A stretch of DNA of 64,000 nt from Phycomyces nitens (Eukaryota > Mucoromycota > Mucoromycetes > Mucorales > Phycomycetaceae), in the NCBI GenBank assembly GCA_022702545.1, contig JAHRBC010000002.1, positions 2,232,001 through 2,296,000 of the forward strand, written 5' to 3'. The position numbers and the translations under genes are program-made. Position 1 is the stretch's first letter. The number at the start of each line of letters is the position of its first letter. Under the pieces are notes generated by a model, which was not told the origin of the DNA, ran no database searches, and saw nothing but the letters and a program-made list of their open reading frames with translations. This document shows, in pieces, positions 13,097 to 28,100 of this stretch.

Positions 13097-14836
13097 GAAA
13101 CTCTCTTGAATATTAATAAAGGCTATACAACCATTTTTCTTTATGGACCAATTTTTTTTTAAACACTCGTTCCTGAAAAAACGAATCTTTGTATCTAGTT
13201 AATAAGCAGAGATATCTTAATATGAAAAATTCCAAATTCATTTCCCAAAAAGCTGCTGTTTTATTTTTGAGAAACCCGCAAATCGGTCTGTCTGCAAGAA
13301 ATCGGTGTTTGAATCAATTGGTGTCCGCGCCACCCTTGTTTAGAAACCGCCGTTTGGGCATGCAACCCAAAGATTTAGTTGGATTGAAGAAGTCGAGGGT
13401 TTTGAGAGCATTATTCTTGGAGTGATATCATTAGGTACGATGGTTATAAAGATACAAGAATTACTGTTAAATTCTCTCATCATCATTACATTACATTGTG
13501 TGTGTTTTTTGTATTTGTATTTGTTGGCAATCATGTGTGCGTACACGACCATTTGTTTAGCATTCACATCTGTTGTACTCCAAAGAAAGCGATCCTCGCA
13601 AAATAAAATTCATTAGTGACAACGTACGATTCCGAGGTTCATTTTTCATTTACAGATTAAACTTTTTTTCTTTTCTTTGAAGAATCATGTTTTGTTTCAA
13701 AATTAACAATACTTTTCATAAAAAAACAATCAATTGAAACAATCTCATAGACGAAAAAAAAAAAAGAAAAAAAAAACATGGCCCCACCTTTAGGATTTTC
13801 TATTGTTCTCAAAATCTAGTTAGTGTGATCAGTAGGGTGCTAATATGATTCAAAAAGCAATTGTGCCCTGTTGCCTAGGAACCAGTTGATGAATTGAGTA
13901 TCCCATAGTATACCATAGTAACCAGCTAGACCATGAATGGATGATATATAAAGATATTTTTTTAAAAAGGCAAGATCTAGGACAGCTTCTGATTAAATTA
14001 ACATCATCCCACTTGCCAACAATCCTGACAGATCAATGGCTATTGTAAAAGCCAAGATATATAACCCTTGGACTAACAATACTCTCTTATTCAGGGGTAA
14101 TTCTATCTGTAAATACCTAACCTTGAAACTCATTGTACGAAATAGTTATTGTTATTTCTGGACCTGGTTTGGGTACTTTTGATGATGGTTAGGGGCAGTT
14201 GAAGATGAGCTCCGCCTGTACTCAACCTTGATGGTCTTGGTGTGACAGCATTGAAGTGGCTGTGTCCAAGTATTTTATTATTTATATGTGCTCAAAGGGC
14301 TCTGCATGACCCTTGCCTTGCGCTACAGTTACTAAGCGTATAAGATCTCTTCATCTACTTTGCACGTGTAACCTGTATATGTTTAGACGTGATCCGGCAG
14401 CTTACGATAGGTCAAGTTGGCCGTGACACCACAAGTATCATCCAAATTATTCTGGTATGATTCGGTGTCCAAAATGTGTATGTTGGATTCTTAACAATGA
14501 AATGAGAGGAAATAAAATCTTTAATTTTGTTGCTACCAACCCATTATTATCAACTGCAAGTACTTTCTAAACACTGGCCCAGAAAAACTTATTTTGAGAA
14601 ATCTGCGGAAAGTTAAAGCTGGCCCGCATGATTTTTGAACAAGAATGAACACAGTCAAAAGATGAAGAGATTATTATTTTAGAAAGCGCTCTAATTTCCT
14701 TTCGCACAATTCTTATTGTAAAGAATCTCCCAGAGTAACACACCATTTTATTTTCGGGTTTTGTTATGATGATTATACCAAACCCAAACAGTCCTATAGA
14801 GTTTCCATTCTTCCATCCTGTCCTACTCCAAATTCA
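13097..14836. other. Intergenic region upstream of GAPDH
   Basis: AT-rich, with A-runs near 13,756-13,780. No gene recognised. The distal part probably holds upstream control sites of GAPDH, but none can be named. Confidence 0.4.
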
Positions 14837-14844
14837 TATAAATA
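14837..14844 (+). promoter_or_regulatory. TATA box of GAPDH
   Basis: TATAAATA, followed within ~30-60 bases by a pyrimidine-rich initiation region (CTTCTTTCAAACC...CAACCTCTCTCTTG). This is the usual layout for a strongly expressed fungal gene. Position relative to the ATG implies a leader of roughly 320 nt. Confidence 0.65.
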
Positions 14845-14996
14845 CCCTTGCCATTCAACTTCTTTCAAACCGTACACTCAACCTCTCTCTTGTTCTTGAT
14901 AACAATCAAGAATAAACCCCCAAGCGAACTTTTTTCTAAACGAATCTAACGAACCCCTTTTAACGACCCAAAGTCATTTTTTTTATTTCTTTTTAA

Positions 14997-16386
<1,390 letters not shown>

Positions 16387-18562
16387 CTGCGCTCCCAAAT
16401 CCAAAAGCAAATCAATCCACCACACTCCTTCCCTCAAAATCAGGCCTGCCAAGGTCTGAAGAAAAATCATCAAAAAAGCCAATCTTACTCCTCAACATCT
16501 GAAAACGAAAAAGTGTCCTGTCTGTGTCGCTCGCAAACGTCCTTTCTCGCGTCTCCTCCATTCCCTCCTCATCTCTGAAAAATTCTTGGTATTACTTTTT
16601 TTTTTATGACCAATTATTTTTTTCATCTAGTACACAGACAATCATCCTGTTGTACTTTATGACGTACATGCCTCACCACCAAAACCACCACCACCAACCC
16701 CCTCCCCCTCCCCCCTTGTTCTATATGAACCCCACCCTCTGTATTGTTGTATATGCTGTTATAGTAGAACTAACGTGTAACTTTATGTCCCTTTTTTTGT
16801 AATAAATAAATATAAAAGAAATTTGCAAGCTTTAAAATTTTATTATTTTTTAAAAGCTCTAATTCTCTTTACAAATTTCAAACCATAATAATAATATCTT
16901 TAAAAAAATTTTTGTTGTTGTTGTTGTTGGCTTTTTTTTAATAAGTTGGGAATACCTTGCTTATTCTACAGTGGTGTAACTTGTTTCAGGTCAGATAACA
17001 AATCTCAATCAATTGTTCTCGCATCACGGGTAACCACCAAGTAAGACAAGGAATACTAATAATTATAGATATTTTTGCCCAATATTATTTTTCAAACATA
17101 CAAGAGTCTCGAATGTGTGGTCTTGACCTGGGTATCTTCCAAGTATATATATTTATATATATATATATATACTTGTCTATATAAATATACTGCCTCCCAG
17201 AACACAAGAAAATAGAGTTTGCAAATAAGATTAAATAGATTATTTTTTTTTGGTTATTTTTAGCAGACTCTCGTATTATTGGCACCGTGAGGGCCTGGTA
17301 GTTGGCCAGGAATCCAAACAGCTGTGATACTAATGATCCAGAACATTAAAGAGGTATCCGGAGTTCAAGAAGTCTCTGGTCAATTGGGAGGACCGTTCGA
17401 CTTTGATAATAATTAAATACTAGTAACCATAATAGAACCTTAAATATTTGTTATTATTATTATTATAATATTATTAGCAATAATTGCCACACAAGAAGAA
17501 TTTGATCAAAAGGAGTAACTTGGTCTGTGATATAATCTGGAATTAGAACCCAAGACGACCGTATGGGTTTGTACCTAGATAAGTTCATTTGCTATTTTAC
17601 ATGAGATTGAAACTTTGGTGTTCCATTGATTTTTATGTGTCGAGTATCTTGCAAGAGTATCATTTAAAAAAAAAGTCATGGATTTATCATGAGCTGGTAC
17701 AGTTTTAATGGTTCCAAAGACAGCATTGGTTTGCATAAAGGCCACAAGTGTTGCAGTACTTTATTATCATCAATATCAAGGCACCATTTTTATTTCTATA
17801 ATCCAAGGTGTGTCTTTGGATGTCGTTTTGCATTGCCACGTCAATATTTCTCATCCAAAAGATCTAGAGTAATCTGGACAGGTTTCAACGCATTGTTGTA
17901 TGGCAAACGCTGCCTGGAAACAGGGCTACACATCTTTTGGTTTCATCAATGTTTGAACTAAAGGACCTAGACACAATTGCCCAAATGTGACAGACTTGCA
18001 ATTGGGTATTGGTCCAAGAAAGATTGTTGCTTGGTAAAATATATCAAACCAATTAAATAAAACCTGACAGATGATGATTATGATTATGATTATAATTTGG
18101 AATTGTAAATGTTTTTTTAATGATTGTTTGTTTAACGAATTGCTATCGTTCTACTTGTAAATACAAACGATTACAAGAATTCGCAAACAATCATAATATA
18201 TATTATGAATTCAATAATAATAATAATTAAAAACAGGCATAATTTACCAAATCATGTCCAACAACGCAAAAGGTTCTAGAGTACTTGTAACTTTTCACCA
18301 CAAAACAGTTTTAATATACAATACTAATAAAGTAATTATTGATATTTATAAAAGAGCATCTTTAATTCATATGTACCATTGTAACAAGTATTTTTTTAAA
18401 AAAGGATGGATTATTATATATATCATAATTACAATATACATGCCATTACATTGATACCTAGCATTTATTAAAACTCTACAAGATATGATATATAATATAT
18501 ACATTTTTTTCGCATAGGTTACAAAACATTGATATCTCTTTTTTTCTATAAAGACAAGATGC
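16387..18562. other. GAPDH 3' region and intergenic DNA
   Basis: A polypyrimidine/CCACCA-rich stretch (16,680-16,715) lies in the probable 3' UTR. Further on are an AT dinucleotide run (~17,145-17,170) and AAT/TTA repeats. No gene recognised; an open frame at 17,689-17,961 shows no family feature. Confidence 0.4.
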
Positions 18563-21500
18563 CTAATCTTTCTTTAAAGGCTCGGTAGATGTAGATGTAG
18601 CTATAGTAATTTTAGAATCAGACTTGGAGGCAAAAATGGGAGCCAATTCAAAGTCTTCTTTGATTTCCAACCGTCCAGAATGTTCTAGCCGATTTGTCAC
18701 CTCATTGACAAGATTTGACAAGAATCTGTTCAGACCTCGTTGTGTAAGGTCGCTCAGCCCATAATATGTTGGGTTATTCTGGAGACGACGGAAAAAGTAG
18801 GTCCAAGTGATGTAGTCCAGGACATCTTGCTTGGTCTTGATTGTTTTATCGACAATCTCGGCATAGATAACCTCATCCATGGACTTGTGCAGACTAGATT
18901 CAACAGGGAAAGGTTCATGTAAAAATGTTTTCAAAAAGTTTGTCTTGCTGTCTTGCACGAACACTCGAGCAATGCCGGTATTGTCGAATTGAGGACGACC
19001 CGCACGGCCCATCATCTGAAGGATATCTGTGATGGGATAGTCTACATAACGACCGACTTTGTGGTTGTAAAACTCGGTTCCCTTGACTACCACCAAGTGT
19101 GCCGGCAAATTGATACCCCAGGCAAGTGTATTGGTGGCAATCAAGACTTGGATCTTTGTGTTCAGGAACAGTTCTTCTACCAATCTTCTATCATTGTCAG
19201 TAAGCCCATCATGGTGCAGTCCTATGCCAAACGCAAGCGACATTTTCAATGTCTCGTCATTGATTCGGTCCAAGATCATCTCAATTTCCATGTCGTCTGC
19301 GTGGAGCCACTGACGAGGATTGTCTTCCATTCCACAATAAGCAATCAGATCCTGGGCTGTCAGACGTATCTGTTGTCGTGAAGACACAAACACAATCACT
19401 GGCTGAGTAGGAGAGTGGGTCTTGATGGCAGCATAGATTGGCTTGTTCATGGTTGCCATGCGAGGGCAGTAGAGTTTTCCAGGGAATCCGTCAATGTAAA
19501 TCTCCAATGGGACAGGCCGTACTGAATGGCTAAAGTTGAACAGGGCGGATTTTCTGATACCAAGCCAATCTGCCAAGTCTTGGGGGTTTGCCAGGGGAGT
19601 GGACAGTCCAACCATACGAATAGGCTTATTCAGATTGGATCTCATGTAATTCATCCTCGACATGATCACCTCAATAGTTGATCCCTGCTCGCCACCCAGC
19701 AAATGGATTTCATCGATAATCATACAGGATATCTGGCGGATAAAGTCATAGTTGTTCCAGTCAGAGGTGCGAATAATACCATTCCACTTTTCAGGAGTGG
19801 TAATGATTATGTCAGCGTCTTGAATCATCATTAGGTCGCGCTTCTGGTCGCCCGATAATTCAACGAGCTTCTTGTTCATCGGACCCGTCAGACGCATTCT
19901 CCAATCGCGAGCTCTTTCCTTGACCAGAACCTTCATTGGTGCAATGTAGATCACCTTGGATCCTGGCCGTTCTCTGAATGCCCGCCTAGGTGAACAATGA
20001 TTGGTTACTTTATGGGGTTTATCCTGTAGTCTTGTACTTACCACATCACCAGTTCCGCAGCTACAGTCTTACCCGAACCAGTGGGAGCACCGACCAACGA
20101 ATCCTGGTCCGTATTATAAAGTGTATGAAAAATTTGAGTTTGAACTGGATTAAAGTGTGTGAATCTCTGAGCACAGATTCCTTCAAGCACTTCATCCCGT
20201 AAGGCTGTAATTGGAAGAGGCAGCAAATCAAGCAGGTCTGTGTGAGGCGAGCACTGTTCAGGCAATATCAAGTGTTCAAGTGAGACCGGCAAGACAGTTT
20301 CTGCTCCAAGCCAGCGATCAGATACAGCACGGATATAGATCTGGTCAGGCAATGGCTCCACAATCGGCACCGTGAACACAATCTTTACAGCTTCACCCAA
20401 TTGTTTTCGATGAAGGATAAAGTACTCGGAATAATATATTTCCATATTATCCGAATCTTCTGCCCAGATCCACCAAGGCTCTGAGCTACCGTGCACCCGC
20501 TCGTTCCAAACAAAGTCAGGCACCACGGTCAATTCTACATTTAGCACATTACGAGTAATAGGGAATATTCTGGCATCCAGCATAAGCATCGGGAACTGGT
20601 CGACGCATTTCGAGACCGTAATTCCCATCTTTGGGTGGCGAACAAGATCTCCCAGCTCAGTGGGCTCCATGTCTCTCATTTCTTCAATTGATACTTCTTG
20701 AGCCCTGTTCTCAATCTTAAACATAATGTCTCTCGGAAGGCCCAATTGTCGCAGTGGGTGTTGGAATGTCCACATTCGTTTGTCGATACACTTGTTTACA
20801 TCCAGAAGTACTGCACTGGTTGGACCCCAGTTTCGGTTCAAAGAAATCTCAAACAGGGCGCGTGCAATACGACCAGCGTTTTGGGCAACATAGCCGCAAT
20901 CAGACACAAGGGCAAAGTCATCGATATAGGAGCCTGTTATATAGGCCTGCAGAAGAATATTCACTTTTCCTGGAGTCGATTCGGTTCCTCCCTAACAAAA
21001 TAATATAATCAGATCTGTTTAAAAGAGCCCCTGGGCCTCAAAGCTTACTCGAATGTCACAGGCACAGGCCTTTTCCAAAAGCTCCTTTAGTTCTTTATGT
21101 TCAGATTCTCGAGACCGTATGTTATCAAACTCTGAGCTCAGACTAATCATTGCCAGAACATCTGCTTCTGTCATTCGGGGCTTCATCAAGTCATTGAATG
21201 TCTCGATACTGCTGTGCTTGATATAAAAGTTTGAGGATATGCGACCGAGATCCTTGGGGGTCAAGTAGCCAGTTGTCTCGTCAAAGATAATCATTTGGCA
21301 TCTGGCTAGGTTTCGTGCAGCATCCACGATAATCTGGTGTCTTTTTCTGCCCAGCAGTGGGTCTTTTGCAGGTTCAGCGTGGTCCATTCCATACACCATT
21401 GGGTTCTTTTTCATTCTTACGTAGAGGTAGGTGTAACTAAGCCATGTTACTGCCTCACTCATGTTTCTGACTGTTCCCAGTGAGATTTCTGCATTCAAAT

Positions 21501-24500
21501 TATCGATGATGTTTTCAATGAACCTTTAAAAACCCTTAAAGATCAGTCATTTGCATCTCTATAAATCAATCACCTTGGACAATTACTTTGATTCAATTGG
21601 GTGCTGCTGAGTGATTGCCGAGACATAATGGGCAATCTTGTCGTGGGTAGTCAGAATATAACCAACACCATGAGTTTCATACTGTAATAAAACTATTAGA
21701 TTCAATGCAGTTCACAATGCCTATAAGATTTACCTGGGGTCGACCAGCACGTCCAAAGATCTGGAGTACATCGAGAATAGACAAGTCTACAAAGCTACCC
21801 TTTTGCGAATCATACACCTGGGTTCCTTTGATGACTACTGCATAGGCTGGCAAATTCACACCCCAAGCCAGCGTGGCAGTACAGCAAAGCACCTATCAAC
21901 CCATATTTGAGACTCTTGGATCTCTCTATATATTTTTTTCAGCACCAATTTACCTTTAAGCAACCATCGGCAAACATTCGTTCGGTCAATGAGCGGTCAG
22001 ATCTGAGCATACCGGCATGATGTATACCAAAGCCATAGGGAAATAGTTCTTTCATTTCCTTGTTTCTAGACTTTGCAATATCTCTTCTGTGCCCAACAAA
22101 TTTGGGCTCGGACGAACAATCAAAGTAATCTGCAAAAAATATTCAATATGTTTCAAGATGTTTATAGAAAACCACATTACCTCCAAGACTATCGTTGAGA
22201 ACCTCTTCCTTTAGCATCTGGGCAGTCTTTACAGTTTCTTTTCGAGCATGAACAAATACCATGACTTGATGGCCATCACGCACGAGTTCAGAAACCTTGT
22301 CAAAACAAGCACGGTTCATACGCTCATTGGAAGGCAGAGAGTTTGGTTTTCCTTTGATGCCCAGGAAATGTTGTTCAAGGGGCACAGGACGGAAGCCACC
22401 ATCAAAGAAGAACAAGCCTTGATAAGGGTTGACTCTGTTGACATGAATGTTAGACACCAGAAACAGACTTGTCTTATTATCTACCTTAGGAATGCGGCCA
22501 CATCAAGGTAGTTGGGAAGGGTTGCAGACAGACCCACAATACGGATGAGGGATTGACTTGACTCGACCTATAAACGTGTGAGTAGGTAGGTAGGTATGTA
22601 GCCTAATCTATTTTCTCACCTGTCGGAGTGTTCTGGCAATAATGCTCTCGATAACAGCACCACGATCTTCGTTGAGAAGATGAACTTCATCAATAATTAG
22701 AAGTTTTACTTTCTAAACACCAAAGAATCATTATTATTATTCCAAAAAAAAAATATGATTTGTCTAAAGAGGTCGCACAACTTGCCTGTGCCAACGCAAC
22801 ATCGCCTGTACCCTTTCTGGTGATTACATCCCACTTTTCGGGTGTGGTTACAATAAACTGGGTGTCCATGATCTCTGCCTTTGTCAATTGCATATCACCT
22901 GTGCGCAGAATGTTAAGGACAAAGACAGCCTGAATCTAGATCTAGTTACTTACCCGTCAATTCCTTGACACTGACTCCCAAAAACTTGAGTCTCTTTCCC
23001 ATCTTCTCTACAATTTCCGCAGCAAGAGCCTTCATGGGTGCCACATACACAATCTTGAAATCATTCTTTGCAATTGTGAAATCAATATCGGGCGAGCCTT
23101 TTCGTGGTGGCGTGGAGCAGTATTGGTAAAGGCATCTGAGAACAGTAAGCATTGCAACATCTGTTTTACCCTAAACACCATTTCAAATTTTTCAACTCTA
23201 TAAGCCCTGTCAACCGGTTTCCATTACTCTGGTAGACTTACCGCACCAGTGGGTGCACAGACTAGCATGTTTTCGTTTGTCTCGTAAGCAATAGGATAGA
23301 CAATTGACTGGATTCTGTTGAGTGTTTCATAGGCCTAAGTGTCTAGAGGTTAGCTCCAAATTGATATCCGACATGGAATTTACCTTGAAAGCACCTCTAG
23401 CCAAACTATCCAGCTCTTCAATCTTTATACGACGCTCGCCTTCTCTGATGGGTGCCTGGGTAGGTACCGGAATAATAGTCTCGTCGTAATCATTAAACTC
23501 CTCTCTCACAGTACCAGCAGGAAGAGCATATCGAGTTCCAAATAATGAAAGCATAGAACCTGTCTTTGCCGACTGATAGACATGTGGATATTTTTCTTCT
23601 GCTTTTGTCTGATTTGTAAGATTAGATGCAAGAAGAGTGTATGATGGCCACAACGTACCTTGTAATTTGAACTAAACAAAGGTGCCTGACTGGCCTCAAT
23701 CAATGCATTCTCTCTGGCCTGTCTAAGATCCTGTGAGTCAAATCCAAGGATGTCCATTGAGACTGCATTTTTGTCCTCTGTGGTAAAGATGTTAGCCAAC
23801 TATAAAAAAATTCAGCAATTGACTTGCCTGGTGCCTTTTGAAGGGCCTTTAGGGCTCTCTTTTGGTCTTTTCTCATCTGCTTCATTTCCTTGATTTCTGC
23901 CTCGGACTGGATCGTTACCTGCGTTCCATAAACATGCCTCTTGGGCTCAATTGGCTGTCCAGGCGTTGTTTTTGATCGTTGGCCAGTATAGTTTGACTAG
24001 TGAAAATATTGGCGGGTAAGCAAATCACGTATATATATATATATAGCCTTGACTGTATTTCTCTGACCATTTTCATTATATTGTTTACAAGAATGGACCG
24101 ATTGGATATCAGCTCCATAATCAAATCAATTCCTTCGTACCCAAGAAGGTCAATGAGAGCTTGTTGGATACTGTCATCTATAAACCGTTATTTAGTTCAG
24201 TCTTTGAGTCCACAAAACGCCATTTATATATATTTGCCTACCATCTTGATCTGATCGCAGAATCGTAAATAGATCAGTACATAGTTTCTGTTCAGTAAGC
24301 TCTATATTGTGTCGAATGGCGTGGCTGTGGCATTGTCTAGAAACAAGGTATCGGGATCATTATTATTAAAGAATATTTATGATTTTAAACTAAATTATTA
24401 TTATGCAATTCCAAAAAAAAACAAAAACAAAAAAAAACAAAATCGACTTACTGAAGCAGCCAATTTCTGTCATAAATCTGTTCTACAGAGGTATCCTTGT

Positions 24501-24907
24501 CTAAATGATCATCATGAAGATATGCAGAATATAGTGAGGCTTCGTCTGGGCCAGACTCGTCCGACTCTTCAGATTCTTCGTAGAATGGATATGTTGGAAA
24601 ATTAAATTCAATATCGGCTCCGTATCTAGATACTGCGAGGAGAGTGTGAGGTTGCCATTAACCACAAAAAATTTTAAAAAAAAGTCTTGTCCCATTTACA
24701 TTCTCTTTGTTCTGACTTGAATTTTTCTACAAGCTGCCCAAAATCATTTACGGATTCCTCGGGATCATTCTGTTCTACTGGATAAACACCCTCGAAGAAG
24801 TTTAGGGAACCCGCCTTTGATTTTCCTTTGCCTTTTTTGGAGCCCCCGATAGAATTGGTGCTAGGCAAAAGCTGATGAAGCAGAGAGCTAAAAGGAACGG
24901 CTGACAT
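18563..24907 (-). CDS. ASCC3: ASCC3/Slh1-type tandem helicase (ribosome quality-control trigger helicase)
   Basis: A multi-exon gene for a Ski2-like helicase with two RecA cassettes. I chose the ATG at 24907; an in-frame ATG 13 codons upstream is possible. The acidic N-terminal region is followed by cassette 1: Walker A CAPTGA|GKTD split by an intron, [47 protein letters not shown], then a winged helix and Sec63 domain. Cassette 2 has [37 protein letters not shown] and [28 protein letters not shown] and the GLST signature favour ASCC3/Slh1 over Brr2. Family role: the RQT/ASC-1 complex helicase that splits collided ribosomes. The frame ends soon after the second winged helix ([11 protein letters not shown]... 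then a Ser/Thr tail), so the C-terminal Sec63 domain is absent. One intron is GC-AG. Confidence 0.92.
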
Positions 24908-25139
24908 GCTGAATTGGCTGGGCTGTGTGTGTGTGTGGCTGCGCAACAGTCGTGCTTTATACGATGCTGCTTAACCGCAGTATCCATCGGACATCCAATC
25001 AAGACGATAGGACTGTCATGGATCGCGCTAGAATCTCAATTTCTCTTGCCCAAAAAAGGGCTAGAGAGATAAAAAGGGTCCTTTTGGGAGTAACAAAGTG
25101 AATAAAGCAAAACCTTTTTTTTTTCTTTATTCATTTCCA
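24908..25139. promoter_or_regulatory. Shared 232-bp divergent promoter of ASCC3 and NEMF
   Basis: The two start codons face away from each other with only 232 bp between them, so control elements are probably shared. The NEMF side is T-rich (TTTTTTTTTCTTTATTC) just before its ATG. If ASCC3 starts at its upstream ATG the gap shrinks to 193 bp. No named transcription-factor site is claimed. Confidence 0.6.
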
Positions 25140-28100
25140 ATGAAACAACGATTCAATACTCTCGATATCCGCGCCACCGTGGCGAATCTCAAAGAACGGT
25201 GAGAGCGATTAAATATATATATATATATATTTATAGCGATCAAGTTTCTCATTCAACAAAACCCGACCAGCTTAACTGGTCTTCGTCTGCAGAACATTTA
25301 CGATGTCAATCCAAAGACGTTTCTTTTCAAATTTGCAAAGGTACTTTGGATTCTGCCGGAAATTATCCAAGATCCCACCCTAACTCATTTAATAATAATA
25401 ATAATAATAAGCCAGACGACAAGGAGCTGGTTCTGATTGAATCTGGCATTCGAATCCATACAACTCAATTCAGCAGAGACAAGTCAATCACACCCTCGCC
25501 ATTCTGTGCCAGGGTAATAAAAAACTTTAAATACCATGCACATGTCTGTATACATCGTTAACCCTTGATACCATAGCTACGCAAATATCTTCGTACGCGT
25601 AGATGTACAAACGTACGCCAGCTAGGTGTCGATCGTATCGTCGATTTTGAGTTTGGAGGTGGTGACAATAGTATGGGATATCACATCATTGCCGAGTTTT
25701 ATGCTTCCGTAAGCCATGAAATGACTTGTATACAGTACGATTGACAGTACGAATATTAGGGAAATATTATCTTGACAGATCAAGACTATCGAATCCTTGC
25801 TCTGTTGCGTGTCGTCCAGTCTACAGAAAGCAAGATGGCAGTAGGAGAGATTTATGATGTAAAGTCAATTGTCTTGCAGGACTTTAAGCCTGTCCAGATC
25901 GACCAACTTCAAGCCGTGTTGCGCAAAGCTGGGCCCAAAGACACTTTGAAAAAAATATTGAACATTGGGTTTGGTAGGATCAAGTTTCCAACTTTTTAAT
26001 TTTTCTTAAAGATTGATAATATTGATTTCTAATGGAAATTGTATGGGTTCTAGAGTATGGACCAGCCATGATTGAACATATCATTCTTGAAGCCAATCTC
26101 AATCCAAACATGAAGGTGGCTACTGAATTTGACAGCTCAGAAGGTAACCATAATAATCAACATTGGACAAACTGGCCATACATCTTTATATCAAATTGTT
26201 ATTGTCTGCAGGATCTCCAATGTTGAAAGCACTTCATTCTGCATTTATAAATGGTGCCGAGATTGTTGAATCGACCAATAGCGCTGTTCCAAAGGTAAGC
26301 CAGATAAAAACGGGGGGTGTAAATATGGTTAAACAAGGTAATCTACTGCAGGGGTACATCATTATCATGAACGATACAAAAGAGCCCACCGAAGGAGAAG
26401 AAAAGATGGAAATGTGAGTACTGGACTAGAGTCTTTGTTTTTTTTTTCAAGGGAATCATGTATCCTGACAAGGCAATTGTTAATTGATAGATATGATGAG
26501 TTCCATCCCTATCTATACAAGCAGCACGAATCAAGAAAGTTCAAGGAGTACCCAACATTTGACAGTGCAGTGGACGAGTTCTTTTCGGAAATCGAGGCAC
26601 AAAAACTGGATCTAAAAGCAAGAAGCCAGGTAAATATATTAATGATATTTAAAGGGCTGGTCGGTTGGTGCAATTCAATCGAGATTCTCATAAATGATCT
26701 ATAGGAAGAAGCAGCCCGAAAGAAGCTAGAATCGGTTCGTAAAGAACAAGAAAGTAGAGTAGAGGGTCTTTTGAATCAGCAGACCACAAACACCCGCAAG
26801 GCTCAATTAATTGAATTGAATCTGGCCATGGTTGATGCAGCCATCACTATCATTCGTAACGCAGTAGCCAGTCAGATGGACTGGCAAGACCTCAATGAGC
26901 TTGTCAAGGATGAAAAGAGACGCGGAAATCCGATTGCCCAGATAATCGATCATCTTAAGCTGGATACGAATCAAATCACCCTCTTGTTGAGGTATTTGAC
27001 CTTGGTTTTCTGTAATATGAAGTATCATCCTGGTAAACTTTGAGTTTTGTAGTGATCCTGACGAACTCGAGTCAGAAAGTGAATCAGAGGAATCTGAAAG
27101 CCAGAGCGATAGCGATAGCGAGAACGAGAGTGAAGATGAAGAAAAGAAGGACAATAGTCCCAAAGTCTTCAAGATTGATATTGATATTGGCTTGACTGCA
27201 TTTGCCAATGCTCGCAAATACTACGATCAAAAAAAGAGCACGGCAACAAAGCACGAAAAGACGATTGCCGCATCTTCAAAGGTATGCAAATAGTATTGAC
27301 AATGGCAATGTACCGATTTACTTTAATTATTTGTAGGCTCTGAAATCCGCTGAACGCAAAATCCGACAAGATCTAAAGGAAACAAAAATTACAGCAAGCA
27401 TCAACAAGATCAGAAAACCATTTTGGTTCGAAAAGTTCTTGTGGTTCATCTCAACAGAAGGACATCTTATTATTGCTGGCCGTGATATGCAGCAGAATGA
27501 AATGTTGGTCAAGCGCTATCTATCAAAAGGTTCTTTTTTTATTTAAAAAAAATTAGACTAAAATCTGTGTGGTGATATCTAACATAGAAATGTAAAATAA
27601 TGATAGACGATGTGTATGTTCATGCTGATCTTCATGGCGCTGCTTCTGTTATTGTTAAAAACAAACCTCAGGAAGCCGGACAGCCGATTCCCCCAAGTAC
27701 ACTTTATCAAGCTGGAACAATGTCTGTATGCCAAAGCAAGGCATGGGACGCAAAGATTGTCACTAGTGCCTACTGGGTACATGCAGACCAAGTGTCAAAA
27801 TCGGCGCCTACTGGTGAATACTTGTCAACCGGAAGTTTCATGATCCGAGGAAAAAAGAACTTCTTGCCACCTGTTCAGCTTGTTTATGGTTTTGGCTATC
27901 TGTTCAAACTTGACGAATCTTCTGTGGGAAACCATGTTAGTGAACGATTGCGTCTAGAGGCCGAAAAGGAAGACGAAAAGGCCGAAGATGTCTTGTCAGA
28001 AAAGCATGACGAAAACACAGGTTCAAATGTTGTTGATACGATCAAAAATGTAGACGACGAGAAAACTAATCCTTTAGAAACACCTGGTAACACTTTTTTT

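Noticed and set aside
13189..13425. 78-codon open frame MYLVNKQRYLNMKN...
   Set aside because: No recognisable domain, weak start context, overlapped by an equally long antisense frame.
17689..17961. 90-codon frame, possible transposase fragment
   Set aside because: I could not match either strand to a DDE motif.
18563..24907. Brr2 (U5 snRNP helicase) instead of ASCC3
   Set aside because: [20 protein letters not shown] and [17 protein letters not shown] match ASCC3/Slh1 better, and the N-terminal part lacks Brr2 features.
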